DNA of 34,632 nucleotides from the IMG/VR virus record IMGVR_UViG_3300027917_000106, positions 1 to 34,632 of that record, one strand, 5' to 3'. The notes under the pieces are model-generated. The model did no database searches and had not been told where the DNA came from. It worked only from the letters and a program-made list of their open reading frames with translations. Positions 9,201-18,170 of this stretch are shown here, piece after piece (positions within the stretch are counted from its first letter, which is position 1; each line of letters starts with the position of its first letter). The translations under genes and the position numbers were made by a program. The DNA is from a virus.

Positions 9201-10225
9201 TTTTTGTAGGCCATATCTCGATATTTCCCGAGGCGTTTACCAAGGAACACGGCAACATCGCCTTCAGTTCCTGGCCTATCCCAGGCCTGGTACATGTGCT
9301 CTTTTATGGAATCCCAGACCTGGCCTATTCTTTCTGGCTCGGCAGCCAGGGCTGTCAGTGCCTTGCCCATGTTGAACCCGTAAGTAGCCCCCGTGGCTGA
9401 TCGGCTATCGGAACCCTGGACAACCAATGGCGCAGGGCCCATTCCGCCACCGCCGCTGTAGGCAATCTCACGCATAAGATTCACGGTGGGCTCATCTACA
9501 TTGTTCAACTCTTGTAGGGCCTGCTCTCTCTCTGCAGCGTCTGGGATTTCAATTTCCATTTCGCCAAACTGCGACAAGCCCTCAAGGGCACCAACAACAC
9601 CACCGCCACCTGCTCGGCCAAGAGTTGTTGCCCAGTTTATAAATTTCTCAAAGGCCCCCTCACTTTTTGGTGGCGGTCCAGCCGTAGGCCCTTCGTAAGA
9701 CATCATCTTCTCAAGAGTCCCAACAGACACATTGTCCCAGTCCTTATTTTTGACTGCGATTCTATCCGTAATGTCGATGCTAGAATCCTTGAGAATGTTG
9801 GCGGCTATCTCATCGTCAGAAAGTTCCCATGTTTGACCAGCCTTCATCTGCTCTCTGGCCAGGGAAGAAGGCTCGATAGCCTTAAGGGTAGTAGCGGCCC
9901 CTTCGTCAAAAGCAGTTTCGAGGCGTGTCGCCTCCCGTCTCTTTTGTTTGACCTGGGACGACATCATGATGTCGACCATATTTAAAAGATCGCTCTCTAG
10001 ATCTTTTTCGGATTTGTCCGGATACTCATAACGGAGTTTGCCAAGCGCGTAATCATATGCCTGGTCAAAATCTAACTCCTGCGTGAACTGTTTGGCCGCC
10101 TTCCTGACACTGCCCTCTAGGCGATGGTATTGACCCCTGGCTCTTCCGAAACTGCTGCGCTCTTTGAATTCTGGATCCAGATACTCAATGGTTGCCCGCT
10201 TGGCTGCTTGTCGCGGTGATGCCAC
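6260..10225 (-). CDS. Very large internal virion / DNA-ejection protein candidate (1321 aa)
   Basis: A GTG start with GGAG eight bases upstream opens a 1321-residue protein, mostly helical, charged and alanine-rich. The N-terminal third is coiled-coil-like. The centre (about 840-940) has amphipathic stretches such as VPSLAFQISQLATVPFLKFM, and the C-terminal third has AFGFYGFLRWTHQWAG. Size, composition and position after tail genes match ejection proteins of podoviruses (T7 gp16-like or other giant virion-associated proteins) that enter the host envelope with the DNA. No lytic transglycosylase motif was recognised. It could also be a polyvalent virion enzyme. Family assignment is inference. 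Confidence 0.6.
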   Translation of the reverse strand: MASPRQAAKRATIEYLDPEFKERSSFGRARGQYHRLEGSVRKAAKQFTQELDFDQAYDYALGKLRYEYPDKSEKDLESDLLNMVDIMMSSQVKQKRREATRLETAFDEGAATTLKAIEPSSLAREQMKAGQTWELSDDEIAANILKDSSIDITDRIAVKNKDWDNVSVGTLEKMMSYEGPTAGPPPKSEGAFEKFINWATTLGRAGGGGVVGALEGLSQFGEMEIEIPDAAEREQALQELNNVDEPTVNLMREIAYSGGGGMGPAPLVVQGSDSRSATGATYGFNMGKALTALAAEPERIGQVWDSIKEHMYQAWDRPGTEGDVAVFLGKRLGKYRDMAYKKAVQETGIRNLDESSPEQNLLDQRAKEITKWLIAMDGGEMALNNPLVTRFLVETFTDPTTFIGTIAKGGLAAAKAGVQAGSKVPFIGRGVAATGEAFAHGTSAAKAKARTAARWAMQQSGFGHAPESMDLATMAERAPELHKELAHIAVTSEGEDLARAARTFADLGITSADEAVELGMETGKAAETLRLGVLTSSGKAIKLKPLEEKMWKLHRTIKNAGDDVQEALFLAHEGSGEALQQLGKHTGAKYQKIKKAQIAMRELADEHLRYLELTGQRHAFDPLTGELRAAGTVEQYVPHVMDIADDAWKTGIGPGGATDARRALRSDFNLGVGPRAAQQRIGGARHLENASEAWERTLRSTTGQAGVAGIKMKTMMKYAKDGGLMKVFSKTDEASAKAYASAKAATTGIRWGSLDDIVAAKAKKIFGDDVTGATDFMRRVLGDVDTPLKRGESMAILPQALGDAVADAVALRGDFLKANKLVDGFISSLRPIQGVFRAGVTVPSLAFQISQLATVPFLKFMAHGVRGLHPGQAYDAAKVAWYAALDGSDLLKNSRITGKFIGKHLDKLRKSKISTPTGKELTVEQFSRIVKDTGLSKGFKAKWGLDIGIGATAEAERGALGFIPKAAQLFREGMDEYFFRPFYWANELIDDQQKAAIFLGALKNPDDVNDIMRAAEYARKWAVGNVSGTAMGPAERAIREAFGFYGFLRWTHQWAGRMVTSPEKMARLATVIRERQMEEAAFGKHVPVHAEAISPYRQHMITAPLWHQPKAIREGMAKRVTAHKFAMMQREDPLTLLAGVINNAASVIGKGRMDPQEMSRMLGPGASAMAEIMLGFDPRTGEERQAPFFWGGETQWWESRAFQMATEFGGIGRLKKEMMDIWNFANPETPAETMDLATKLAARNSGKGLELIARYLTTGEWATDESTTQYLLTFMHRLYPNSPMWAALERKRRAMEKGRLRGQETARAIKQTPEFLIGGEQ

Positions 10226-10236
10226 TCACGGGTCTC

Positions 10237-11136
10237 CTATCTTCCCTGGGCTTTCTTTTTTCTTTCGAAAGCTTCTCTGACAGCATCTCTGGTAGAAGTT
10301 GTAAATGGATTCTCTGCTTGTTGGACGTTAACTTGGGTGACATTGCCAGATTGGTCAAAATTAAAAGTAAGCCCAAGCTGAGATTGCAGCTTCTGGAGTT
10401 CGTCTTCAAACCATCTCTCGACAGCCATCTTCTCCACATCGGTAGATGCCATTCGCATTTTTTGCGCTGCCATCCGACCTAGCTCTTGGGCTTTCATGGC
10501 GGCAGCATTTTCCCTGGAAGGAACATCAAACTCTGTTTGCTGGATATCTTGGCCGTGTTTGTAGATAGATTGTGCAGCCTCTTTCCCTCGTCTGACGGGA
10601 TCAAACGCTACGGCACGAGCAGAGGCGGAGCCGCCGGCTCCAGCAACTTTGCCTTGATTTATCAGACGCTGGAGCTCCATCCGTCTCGCATGATCTTTTC
10701 TTGCCTCTGCCTCTCTGAGCTGGTCCTTAAGTGCAGCCATTGTTTGTTGATTTCGAAGCGACAAGGCGCTTTGCTTTTCTATGCCGCCAAAATACTTTTT
10801 CTGGGCCCTTTTATCCGCTAAGGCTTTTGCAGCTTCTTGCGCCCTGTAAGATTCACCGGCTGCCTCTGCTGTCTGTGTGTATGCAGGCCCTTCTATGTCA
10901 GCAGGTAATTCCTTGCCGGCCATCCCCATCATCTTGGCAGTGTCCAGCTTACGCTGATGCTCCGCCGCCTGTGCCTGCTGGAGCATTTCGAAGACTCTGG
11001 CTGTTTGATCAAAGGCTTGATCGTCGCGGTCCATCTTAATTTCGCGCTCACGTTCAGCCTGCATCCAGCCCTGAGTCGCTTGCTCCATTTGGGCCCGGAG
11101 CATGGCCGCGTACAATGTTTCACCGTAAGAGGCCAT
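10237..11136 (-). CDS. Internal virion protein candidate, coiled coil (299 aa)
   Basis: The likely start is ATG 11136, six bases after AGGAG; an in-frame TTG sits one codon earlier. The protein is a long charged helix rich in Gln, Ala, Arg and Glu (QMEQATQGWMQAEREREIK, KDHARRMELQRLI). It has no membrane span. It lies between a glycine-zipper protein and the giant protein, the usual place for small internal core proteins of podovirus ejectosomes. No family is recognised by motif. Confidence 0.6.
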   Translation of the reverse strand: MASYGETLYAAMLRAQMEQATQGWMQAEREREIKMDRDDQAFDQTARVFEMLQQAQAAEHQRKLDTAKMMGMAGKELPADIEGPAYTQTAEAAGESYRAQEAAKALADKRAQKKYFGGIEKQSALSLRNQQTMAALKDQLREAEARKDHARRMELQRLINQGKVAGAGGSASARAVAFDPVRRGKEAAQSIYKHGQDIQQTEFDVPSRENAAAMKAQELGRMAAQKMRMASTDVEKMAVERWFEDELQKLQSQLGLTFNFDQSGNVTQVNVQQAENPFTTSTRDAVREAFERKKKAQGR

Positions 11137-11148
11137 CAACGTCTCCTG

Positions 11149-11667
11149 CTATAGCGGTCCCAGTGAGCGCGGCATGTTAAAGCCGTATGCCATCGGTCCT
11201 CGGCCATATAGCGCCGCGACTTCCGGGCTAATGTTTGGCATACTGGCCAAGGCCGGACCGCTACTAAATAGGCCCTGCCCGGCCTGCATCCTGGCAGCGC
11301 CCTGCATGCCACCCATCATCATAGCGGCTGGGTAAACCCTAGCGTTTAAAAAGTCCGTCATGCCTGCCCTGTGGCCGACAAGACCTGCGCCAGCACCAAT
11401 ACCTGCCCCAGTTAAGGCCCCCATCGGGCCACCGGCCATGAGCCCCGTAAGTGCCCCGGTAAAAGCGCCGCCCAATGTGCCAGATAGCCAATTGCCCTCA
11501 GACCTTTTCCTGGCCTCTTCTTCACGACGACGCATTTCGGCCATGTATTGCTTGTAGCGCTCCTCAGCCTTGCGCATGAGCATATCGTTACGGGCAGCCC
11601 GAGCTGCCGCCAACTGCTGAAGGCGGCCAAGGGCAGCCTGTCTTCTGTCCTCATATGAAAGCGCCAT
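11149..11667 (-). CDS. Glycine-zipper membrane-active virion protein candidate (172 aa)
   Basis: GAGGAG precedes the ATG. Residues about 1-58 form a highly charged helix (MRRREEEARKRSEG). Residues about 60-100 form a glycine zipper (LGGAFTGALTGLMAGG, GALTGAGIGAGAGLVG) able to pack helices in a membrane. Alanine/methionine-rich sequence follows. Ejected podovirus proteins often have this make-up because they build a conduit across the envelope. Operon position between the 549- and 299-residue candidates supports this; the function is inferred. Confidence 0.6.
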   Translation of the reverse strand: MALSYEDRRQAALGRLQQLAAARAARNDMLMRKAEERYKQYMAEMRRREEEARKRSEGNWLSGTLGGAFTGALTGLMAGGPMGALTGAGIGAGAGLVGHRAGMTDFLNARVYPAAMMMGGMQGAARMQAGQGLFSSGPALASMPNISPEVAALYGRGPMAYGFNMPRSLGPL

Positions 11668-11679
11668 TGTTCTCCTCGC

Positions 11680-13329
11680 TTACGTAAAGCCACCGGGCAT
11701 ATTGATAAAGCTATTCGCTTCACCATATAGCCATTTTATAAAGTCCTCAGCAGAGTCTGAGCCAAATTCCCTTGCCTTCTTCTCGAAATCCATGCTTTGA
11801 TCCCAGCTAGGATCGCTCTGCAAATCTGCTAACCAAACCTGCTCAAAGACATCGTTAAGAATTTGTTGCTCAAATTTCTTTCTGGTCCCCTCATTGTTGA
11901 TGAATTGATCCTCAACAACATCGGCAGTTGGCTTTTCGCCGCCATGTTTCTTGGCATAATCTTCTGCCCATGCAGCGAAGGCCCTGCCTGGAACCTCTTC
12001 ATTGGTCATATACTTCTGGAATCGCCTATCCCCGCTGCTGGCCTCATAATAAGATCCAGGGGAATTAGCATAATCTGTCCGCATAAACGCATCCACCGTC
12101 TCTGCCGGTATGCCGACAGTGCTGTCCCCTACGTAATATTCGTTATTGGCTGAGTCGAATGACACATTGTTACTCCCAAATGCATCCAGGTAACGGTCAT
12201 CCGGCTCATTAAGTTCTGGGTCCTTCTGGCCCGCGTCATACTCTGCCTGAAGAGTCGCCAAAGTCTCAGCCTCTTCCCTGCCGAAGATATGGCCAAGTAC
12301 GTCACCAAAGTAACCAGCACGCGCTTCAGCATCCTGAATACCAAGACCAAGCAATGCTCCTGTACGTGCCTGTTCTGTTTGCAGGCCGTATTCTTCCGAA
12401 AGACGGTGTTCATCAATAAGGGCCCTGGCTTGATCTTGCAGTGTTTGACGTATTGTATTTTGCCTTTCAACACCTGCCCTTCCGAGCATTTCCTGAGTAG
12501 CCATCCCGGCCTGCCGCTGCCCTGCCAGGAAGCTTCCACCCAGGGAACCGGTTAGGGCAGCCCTAGACATTTTCCCGCCCTGTCTGGAAATCAGTTGCTG
12601 AGTATCCGCCCAGTCCTTATCGAGTTGGGACATGATATCCCCGTAAAGTTGCTTAATATCCTCCTCGCCACTTTCGTAACCAATCTCATCAAACAAATCA
12701 CGGATATACCCTTCTGCTTCTTCAGACGGGATAATGCTTGAGTAAGGTTCTTGGTAAGAAATTAGGTTTGGGTCTATGCCGTATTCTTCGGCCAGGCCAG
12801 AGATAGCAGTTTTAAAATCCTCGTCACGTCTTTCCTGGTCAGTCAGTCCGGCACGACGGTCTATCTCTTCTTGCCCCTCCTTTTGGGTAATTTCCTCAGT
12901 GCCTATAAGTGCTTGCGCCTTATCGTTTTCATCCGCAACAAACTGAGCGATTTGTCCTTGTTCTTTTCTGATCCTGTCTATTGCCGGTGCACGCCCAAGT
13001 TGGCCAAACTGATCAGAGGCCGGGACTGTAGACACAGGACCAAGAGCAGCCCCCGGAAGATCTCCTGCACCGCCGGCTGGCCCTGCTAATGTCACCGACC
13101 CTGTAGGGGCAGTCCTGTAGCCCGATGCCGACTCACCTCTTCTGTACGTAGGGGCCAGCGCAGGCGAAGAGGCAGGAGCAACTGTTGTCGGAGTAGTTGC
13201 CTGGGTAGGGCTATATTGAGAAAAGTAATCAGCCAACCCGCCAAGAGTAGAGCTTGGTCTCTTTTTGTTCAAAGTGCCAAGCATTGACCCGACCAGGCCC
13301 ATTGCCGTATCACCAAAGCTATACGCCAT
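11680..13329 (-). CDS. Internal virion protein candidate (549 aa)
   Basis: AGGGG precedes the ATG. The first 100 residues are low-complexity Thr/Pro/Ala/Gly (TQATTPTTVAPASSPALAP), then charged helices with many Gln, Glu and Asp. A glycine/alanine patch (SLGGSFLAGQRQAGMATQ) lies near residue 265. No catalytic motif is seen. It is the first of four consecutive genes with ejection-protein character. A tail assembly role cannot be excluded. Confidence 0.55.
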   Translation of the reverse strand: MAYSFGDTAMGLVGSMLGTLNKKRPSSTLGGLADYFSQYSPTQATTPTTVAPASSPALAPTYRRGESASGYRTAPTGSVTLAGPAGGAGDLPGAALGPVSTVPASDQFGQLGRAPAIDRIRKEQGQIAQFVADENDKAQALIGTEEITQKEGQEEIDRRAGLTDQERRDEDFKTAISGLAEEYGIDPNLISYQEPYSSIIPSEEAEGYIRDLFDEIGYESGEEDIKQLYGDIMSQLDKDWADTQQLISRQGGKMSRAALTGSLGGSFLAGQRQAGMATQEMLGRAGVERQNTIRQTLQDQARALIDEHRLSEEYGLQTEQARTGALLGLGIQDAEARAGYFGDVLGHIFGREEAETLATLQAEYDAGQKDPELNEPDDRYLDAFGSNNVSFDSANNEYYVGDSTVGIPAETVDAFMRTDYANSPGSYYEASSGDRRFQKYMTNEEVPGRAFAAWAEDYAKKHGGEKPTADVVEDQFINNEGTRKKFEQQILNDVFEQVWLADLQSDPSWDQSMDFEKKAREFGSDSAEDFIKWLYGEANSFINMPGGFT

Positions 13330-13338
13330 AATTAACCC

Positions 13339-13923
13339 CTATAAAGTCCTCAAGGCATGGCTTATCAGAACAGAAATGCACCAACTGTCACCATCGTTAA
13401 ACCCTACGCCCTGTTGAGTTATATCGAGAACGAAAAAATTCGGCCTGGTAGAACTGGTCGTGAACGTAGTTGTAAAACTAGATTCTCTAGTTTGCTGGTT
13501 GGCTATTCCTGTGCTGATACCTGTTTTAATGGTGGTCCAACCATCGGTATGATTTCCGTAGTCAAGATCAACTATCATAGCTGTTCCGCCACCGCCTGTA
13601 CCCAGAAACAGCATATGTTCAATACCTTTTATTTCGTATGTGGAATTTGCCGAGACGTATGGAACTCCGCCAACAACAAAGTACCCGCCAACTGTATTGT
13701 TAAGCCCCTCATTTGCCGTAGCGGTTCCTTCTACTGTTGTGCTTAGTACGATTTCATAGTCATCATTGGCCAACTGTGTATTCGCAATTGCGGCATTGCC
13801 AGACAAATTAGAATTATCTAAATTGCCATTTATTTTCCCAACAATATCGGAAAAATTTTGATCTAAGTCAGCTGCCGCTAACGTAGTTGTTCCAGTAAAA
13901 GTATTTGTTACAGCAAACGCCAT
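13339..13923 (-). CDS. Tail fibre or appendage protein (194 aa)
   Basis: The start MAFAVTNTFTGTTTLAAADL, then DQNFSDIVGKING, follows a pattern common at the N-termini of short phage fibres and appendages (VTNTF...G...A..VN.NF..I). The rest is beta-rich with glycine turns and no enzyme motif. GGAG precedes the ATG, which overlaps the upstream stop as TAATG. It is probably a trimeric or accessory virion protein. Confidence 0.65.
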   Translation of the reverse strand: MAFAVTNTFTGTTTLAAADLDQNFSDIVGKINGNLDNSNLSGNAAIANTQLANDDYEIVLSTTVEGTATANEGLNNTVGGYFVVGGVPYVSANSTYEIKGIEHMLFLGTGGGGTAMIVDLDYGNHTDGWTTIKTGISTGIANQQTRESSFTTTFTTSSTRPNFFVLDITQQGVGFNDGDSWCISVLISHALRTL

Positions 13924-14543
13924 TAGATCATCTCCGCAGCTTCTTGTGACAAATAAGTGACCATCGGCGCACCAATGGTTGACGCCTTAGTTAATCTGTC
14001 TATTGGTACTATCTTTGGCTGACTAGAAGTAGAAGACGCTGGGTAATATAATGGCGCCGCAATTGCCCCATTGGCTGCCACCTTACCGAGAACCCCCAAC
14101 GCCGCATTCGAACTATTAGTGCCGATAAAATATTGTCTATCATCTGTTAGGTGAACTTCTTCGTCCAACACTTCGCTTATTTGTCCGGCAGTTGCCCCTG
14201 AGAATACCGCTTCCGTATAAGGAACCTTTAACAAATCCCCAGTTCTTTCCTTGTATAAGTAAATGGCTGCCCGTATGGTAGAACCAGCCTGCGGCACATC
14301 TACACATATACGAACCTCGTAGAGTCTATACTCTTTACTGGTCAGTACCGCCGGGATAAGCACTAAGCGATCAATAGTGAACGTAATCGTATTAGCATCT
14401 GCTACCAGATGGGGGAATGTGGACAAGGCCCACCCATCACGCGAAGGAAAGCGCGTGGCCCTTTCGTCAAAGGACTCTCTGGCCATAACATCGGCATCTC
14501 GGCCAAACTTTACACCTCGGCCACCTGGTATTTGACGCGCCAT
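13923..14543 (-). CDS. Virion/tail-associated protein (206 aa)
   Basis: The start is ATG 14543, overlapping the upstream TGA as TGATG. A central beta-rich domain (ITFTIDRLVLIPAVL, YRLYEVRICVDVPQAGSTIR, AAIYLYKERTG) resembles a jelly-roll tail component. No catalytic motif is visible. It is translationally coupled to the nozzle-like gene before it and the fibre-like gene after it, so a place on the tail is likely. The family is not recognised. Confidence 0.6.
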   Translation of the reverse strand: MARQIPGGRGVKFGRDADVMARESFDERATRFPSRDGWALSTFPHLVADANTITFTIDRLVLIPAVLTSKEYRLYEVRICVDVPQAGSTIRAAIYLYKERTGDLLKVPYTEAVFSGATAGQISEVLDEEVHLTDDRQYFIGTNSSNAALGVLGKVAANGAIAAPLYYPASSTSSQPKIVPIDRLTKASTIGAPMVTYLSQEAAEMI

Positions 14544-16690
14544 CACCTTCTGCCCAATGGAACTGTGCCAAGAGCAATACTGTGCAGTTCCATTTTCTGA
14601 TTTTTAGTAGTATTCTTTATTTTTACCCTAAACCACTCTCCGTCTTCTCTGATGGAAATTCTAGATTCACGCCTAGTTTTTGGAACCAGCTCACCGGCAA
14701 CGCCAAACCCAAATCCGGTTATAGACGCCTCGACCCCAGACGGATCAGCAAATGACAAAGTATCACCAGATGAATCAAAATCTTTGTCATCAGGTTTAAC
14801 CTGCACGTCGAGACTAGCAGTTTTATTGTTGGCGTTAACCCGCAATTCCCTTGCCCTTTTTGACACAAACTCACCAAATCCGAACCTATTTGTTTCCACA
14901 TAAGACGTAATTGCTGTCCCGTGATCATGATCTCTTGGGCCAAGTTGCATCAGCTCAAATTCGCCATTGATATAGTAAAGAACTTGTTTATCATCCTGAT
15001 CTTCGGACAACAGCCAAGATGCGGCCTCAATGTTATCCCATATCCACCAAGAGCCAACCCAGCGTTGATCTTCACTCTGTTGTTTATGTTTATAGTCATA
15101 AACAAGAACAAAATTATTCGTAGGACTACCGTTGGCCGGAACCGCCAACATGTAACAATTCTTAGATCTCCAATGTGTCGCAACTGCAACGCCACTTGCA
15201 TTACTGGTTATTTTCTTAAAAAATGGATCTATGGCACCAGATATTTTAATTACGGTAGATGTCCCATTATATAGATAGATACCCTCCTCGGACATAAAGA
15301 CTAACCCATCAGGTATCCTCGCCACAGTGGCATGCGATATACAGCCGATGCCGGAGACATCCTTAACAGGCGTATAGCTGTCCAGGCCCGTATCGGTTTC
15401 CTTTCCGTTGTAGACCATTTTCCATATCGAATCGCGCTTAAAAACTATCAGTTGCTCATGGATAGATGACATGGCGGTAATTTCACTATTGTCATCTTCT
15501 ATGATTGGCTCAAAGGATACGGTTGGCCACACTCTGTGCGCTGGTATTTTCGCACTCCACCGAACCGTAGACGGCTCTCCGACTAAGCCGGCAGCCCACA
15601 GCTGGCCGTTGAAGAATGTAATTATATTGGCTCTTGGAAAGGATGATAGTTGGGCTATCCAATCTGGGTTAAAGGACGCATTTGTGCCAACAAGATTTTC
15701 TGACGTTTCCACTGTAGCCAACGTATTACTGGACGAAACAGTGTCTTCAGTAATTACATGAATATTCCCAGAATACGCCATGTAACATTCAGCAAATTCA
15801 TTAACGACAGCAAATGACGGCACCGCAACCCTTGCGCCTGTGTCTCGAATACTTTCATATGTCCTGCATCCAGCAGACACGTGAGGAGAGTCTAGTCTAT
15901 GAATAAATAAAGAATTACTTTGTCCATGGACCCTGACAATCACATATAGTTTTCTACCGGGAAACTGCGCCTCAACGGCCCCGACAAGCCTGTTGGTTGC
16001 CGAACTGGCGTTGTTTACCAAATCGCTTTGATAAAATTCAAAAGAGGCAAAGGTAGCTGTCACGTCACCGTCAGTATCGAAACCGTCATCAACCAAGGTA
16101 AATCTAAGAAACCATTTAGTTTGACTATTTACTGTGGTGGATGCCCAATCCAACGGGCAGGCAAAACTAATTGTAGTAGCACTTGTTGATCCAAAGAATG
16201 GGTCTATGGCTGTGTATGTGCCAGAAGCAGTAATGGCACCGGAATCGACATATTCTTGCGCTGGTAAGTATGTCCACGCTGAACCATTCCAATATTCGCA
16301 CTTAAAAGAAACATCTGCTGAATTCGCTGTTGCTGGGGTATATTTTACCGCTGTCGTTTTAATGTCATCTGTAGATCGCATATCTTCTGTTGAGCCGACA
16401 TACCAGCGGTCACCAACTTCAACATCGCTAAAATCTGCCGTGCCGGCAGAGTAATCAGTAAATGTACCTAAGGACACATCCTCTTTGATTACAATTTTAC
16501 CAGCAGCATTTGAATCCGTACTTGGATAATAATTACTTATACCAAGGAACCCTGGCCTTTGCTCAAGGGTGCCCTCTGGACACCAAACATTACGAGCATC
16601 CAAAACTTGATTGTACCGCGCATTCTCAGGCTCTTGGTTAATACCTCCCCGGAAATCACGCTGCTCGTAATATTTATACTCCCTTCTCAC
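14543..16690 (-). CDS. Tail nozzle / DNA stabilisation-like protein (715 aa)
   Basis: A GTG start follows AGGTGAG. The N-terminal signature RDFRGGINQEPENARYNQ, then ARNVWCPEGTLEQRPGF, matches the DF.GG.N......N......NV....G.L..RPG pattern of podovirus nozzle or tail-tube proteins (T7 gp12 and P22 gp10 type). These form a beta-propeller hexamer that closes the portal. Repeated beta motifs (LYVIVRVHGQSN, GLVFMSEEGIYLYNG, FKRDSIWKMVYNGKE) suit a propeller. It lies downstream of the adaptor candidate. The exact family is inferred. Confidence 0.65.
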   Translation of the reverse strand: MRREYKYYEQRDFRGGINQEPENARYNQVLDARNVWCPEGTLEQRPGFLGISNYYPSTDSNAAGKIVIKEDVSLGTFTDYSAGTADFSDVEVGDRWYVGSTEDMRSTDDIKTTAVKYTPATANSADVSFKCEYWNGSAWTYLPAQEYVDSGAITASGTYTAIDPFFGSTSATTISFACPLDWASTTVNSQTKWFLRFTLVDDGFDTDGDVTATFASFEFYQSDLVNNASSATNRLVGAVEAQFPGRKLYVIVRVHGQSNSLFIHRLDSPHVSAGCRTYESIRDTGARVAVPSFAVVNEFAECYMAYSGNIHVITEDTVSSSNTLATVETSENLVGTNASFNPDWIAQLSSFPRANIITFFNGQLWAAGLVGEPSTVRWSAKIPAHRVWPTVSFEPIIEDDNSEITAMSSIHEQLIVFKRDSIWKMVYNGKETDTGLDSYTPVKDVSGIGCISHATVARIPDGLVFMSEEGIYLYNGTSTVIKISGAIDPFFKKITSNASGVAVATHWRSKNCYMLAVPANGSPTNNFVLVYDYKHKQQSEDQRWVGSWWIWDNIEAASWLLSEDQDDKQVLYYINGEFELMQLGPRDHDHGTAITSYVETNRFGFGEFVSKRARELRVNANNKTASLDVQVKPDDKDFDSSGDTLSFADPSGVEASITGFGFGVAGELVPKTRRESRISIREDGEWFRVKIKNTTKNQKMELHSIALGTVPLGRR

Positions 16691-16695
16691 CTCAC

Positions 16696-17505
16696 CTATG
16701 CCTTTTCCTTTGGAGAATGCTTTTCTATGTACTCATTAAATTCAGATCGTGTAGGCAGCCGGACAGTTGGGTCGACCAGACAAAAGAACAATCTTGTCCA
16801 CACTCTGCGTTTCGCTTTTTCCACTTCAATATCTGCTTCCTTTTTATCTTTAATATTGGCCCGGATTGTATTTTCGCTTTCGCCAAGAGTTGACCCAGGA
16901 TCTGCCAACCGCAAATAAACACGCATGTTATCAAGTTCCCAGCTCATGTCTGGCTCAAAGGCAGATGGCGGCCTGCTCTTCATAAGCCTGCCACTGAATT
17001 CCTGGCCAGCAGTGCCGTCTCTTGTTAGCATCCAGCTGGCAATGTCCTTGGGGAATTGTCGCCGAGTATAGGGCGGCAACTCAATCATCACGCTTTGAAG
17101 GTTCAATCCCTCAGGCGCTCCGTCTTTGGCAACATATTCTTTTTGGCCAAGATCATATGGGCGCCTGATGGTCATGGCCTCTCTACACGGGTGCGGAACA
17201 TTACTGCGAACAATATTCCCGGCAGCCTTGCTCCAGTGCCCAGCAGTTTCTGCGGTTTCCGGAGAGTCCGGATTGCCGGTCATATTGGCCAGCCACACCA
17301 TTTCCTGTGTTGCGAGATCTGCCTCGTAGACTGTACCTATGTCGTCTGCCCTGGTGATAACTCCTCGATGAACTTCCAAGAACTTCTCTGCTACTGATTT
17401 GTCAAAATCTCCTGAACTGTGGCCATCAATAATAATTTCACGGCCACGGAACAAAATAGATTTAGCTCTAGGTGATTTATTTTGAATACCAACTAACTCA
17501 GGCAT
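16696..17505 (-). CDS. Virion structural protein, unknown (269 aa)
   Basis: GGGGG lies four bases before the ATG. The protein is mixed alpha/beta with no transmembrane segment. The C-terminal 70 residues are a charged helix (IRANIKDKKEADIEVEKAKR). It lies between the adaptor candidate and the nozzle-like gene, where head-tail joining proteins are usual. No family is recognised. Confidence 0.6.
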   Translation of the reverse strand: MPELVGIQNKSPRAKSILFRGREIIIDGHSSGDFDKSVAEKFLEVHRGVITRADDIGTVYEADLATQEMVWLANMTGNPDSPETAETAGHWSKAAGNIVRSNVPHPCREAMTIRRPYDLGQKEYVAKDGAPEGLNLQSVMIELPPYTRRQFPKDIASWMLTRDGTAGQEFSGRLMKSRPPSAFEPDMSWELDNMRVYLRLADPGSTLGESENTIRANIKDKKEADIEVEKAKRRVWTRLFFCLVDPTVRLPTRSEFNEYIEKHSPKEKA

Positions 17506-17513
17506 GGGACCCC

Positions 17514-17543
17514 CTAATAAACAAACCCGACTTCCGCGTCGGG
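17514..17543 (-). terminator. Candidate intrinsic terminator within the 3' end of the adaptor gene
   Basis: On the minus strand CCCGAC (17543-17538) pairs with GTCGGG (17531-17526) around a GCGGAA loop and is followed by TTTGTTTATTAG. A 6-bp GC-rich stem plus T-rich tail suits a partial terminator. It overlaps coding sequence, so a chance origin is possible. Confidence 0.4.
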
Positions 17544-18170
17544 ATACGCATTCTTAATGACCGGGTAATCCGTAAATGGTTTACCTCGGCTTATGGATTT
17601 CCAGTAATCAAGACGCAACTCGGCATAAGCCCCTAGCCATTCCGGGGGCGCTCCTTCATCCGCCCTGCGCCTTAAGTCTATTGCGGCTGACCAAACCAAA
17701 ACCTCACGATACACAGGCTGGACAAGATCTGGCTCATCGTCATCTGCGACCATGTCTACTGGTTCGGCATAGAACTCGAATCTAAGTGTTTTATCCTCGC
17801 TGGGCCCGCTATCACCCCACTGCAACGTGTTGCGATCTTTCCAGAACACATCTCCAGAAAAACCAGTGTCGTCAAAAACGAGATTATGACCAGGATCGGA
17901 ATTCGTGACATCTATTACCTTGATGATTGATTTTTGCTGGATGCTTGGCGGCACAGCGAATGTGGTCTCATCTGATAACCAAGTAAGCTCAGCAATGGCA
18001 TGAAAATATTTCTGTAGACCCTCCAACCATGCAGCATGCACTTCGCGGGCATAGGCCCTGTTGATAGCTTTTTTAACCTGAGCAGTACTAAAGTCCTGAT
18101 CGGTCTGGGCACTATTAAAATTGAGAAGGTCACTGACCTCATCTTGGAGATATTTAAAGTCCCAAGTCAT
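17514..18170 (-). CDS. Head-to-tail adaptor candidate (P22 gp4-like, 218 aa)
   Basis: The N-terminal helices (KYLQDEVSDLLNF, AQVKKAINRAYAREVHAAWLEG) followed by WLSDETTFAVPPSI and FEFYAEPVDMV match the layout of phage adaptor proteins: a helical bundle with a beta insertion, docking on the portal. The start overlaps the previous stop as ATGA. The last codons form a stem-loop followed by a T-rich tract on the coding strand, so transcription may partly stop here. Assignment rests on pattern and on position between portal-proximal and nozzle-like genes. Confidence 0.55.
   Translation of the reverse strand: MTWDFKYLQDEVSDLLNFNSAQTDQDFSTAQVKKAINRAYAREVHAAWLEGLQKYFHAIAELTWLSDETTFAVPPSIQQKSIIKVIDVTNSDPGHNLVFDDTGFSGDVFWKDRNTLQWGDSGPSEDKTLRFEFYAEPVDMVADDDEPDLVQPVYREVLVWSAAIDLRRRADEGAPPEWLGAYAELRLDYWKSISRGKPFTDYPVIKNAYPDAEVGFVY

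Noticed and set aside
7845-9700. Several plus-strand frames of 70-119 codons across the 1321-aa gene
   Set aside because: Shadows of the long minus-strand gene, without ribosome sites or recognisable domains.
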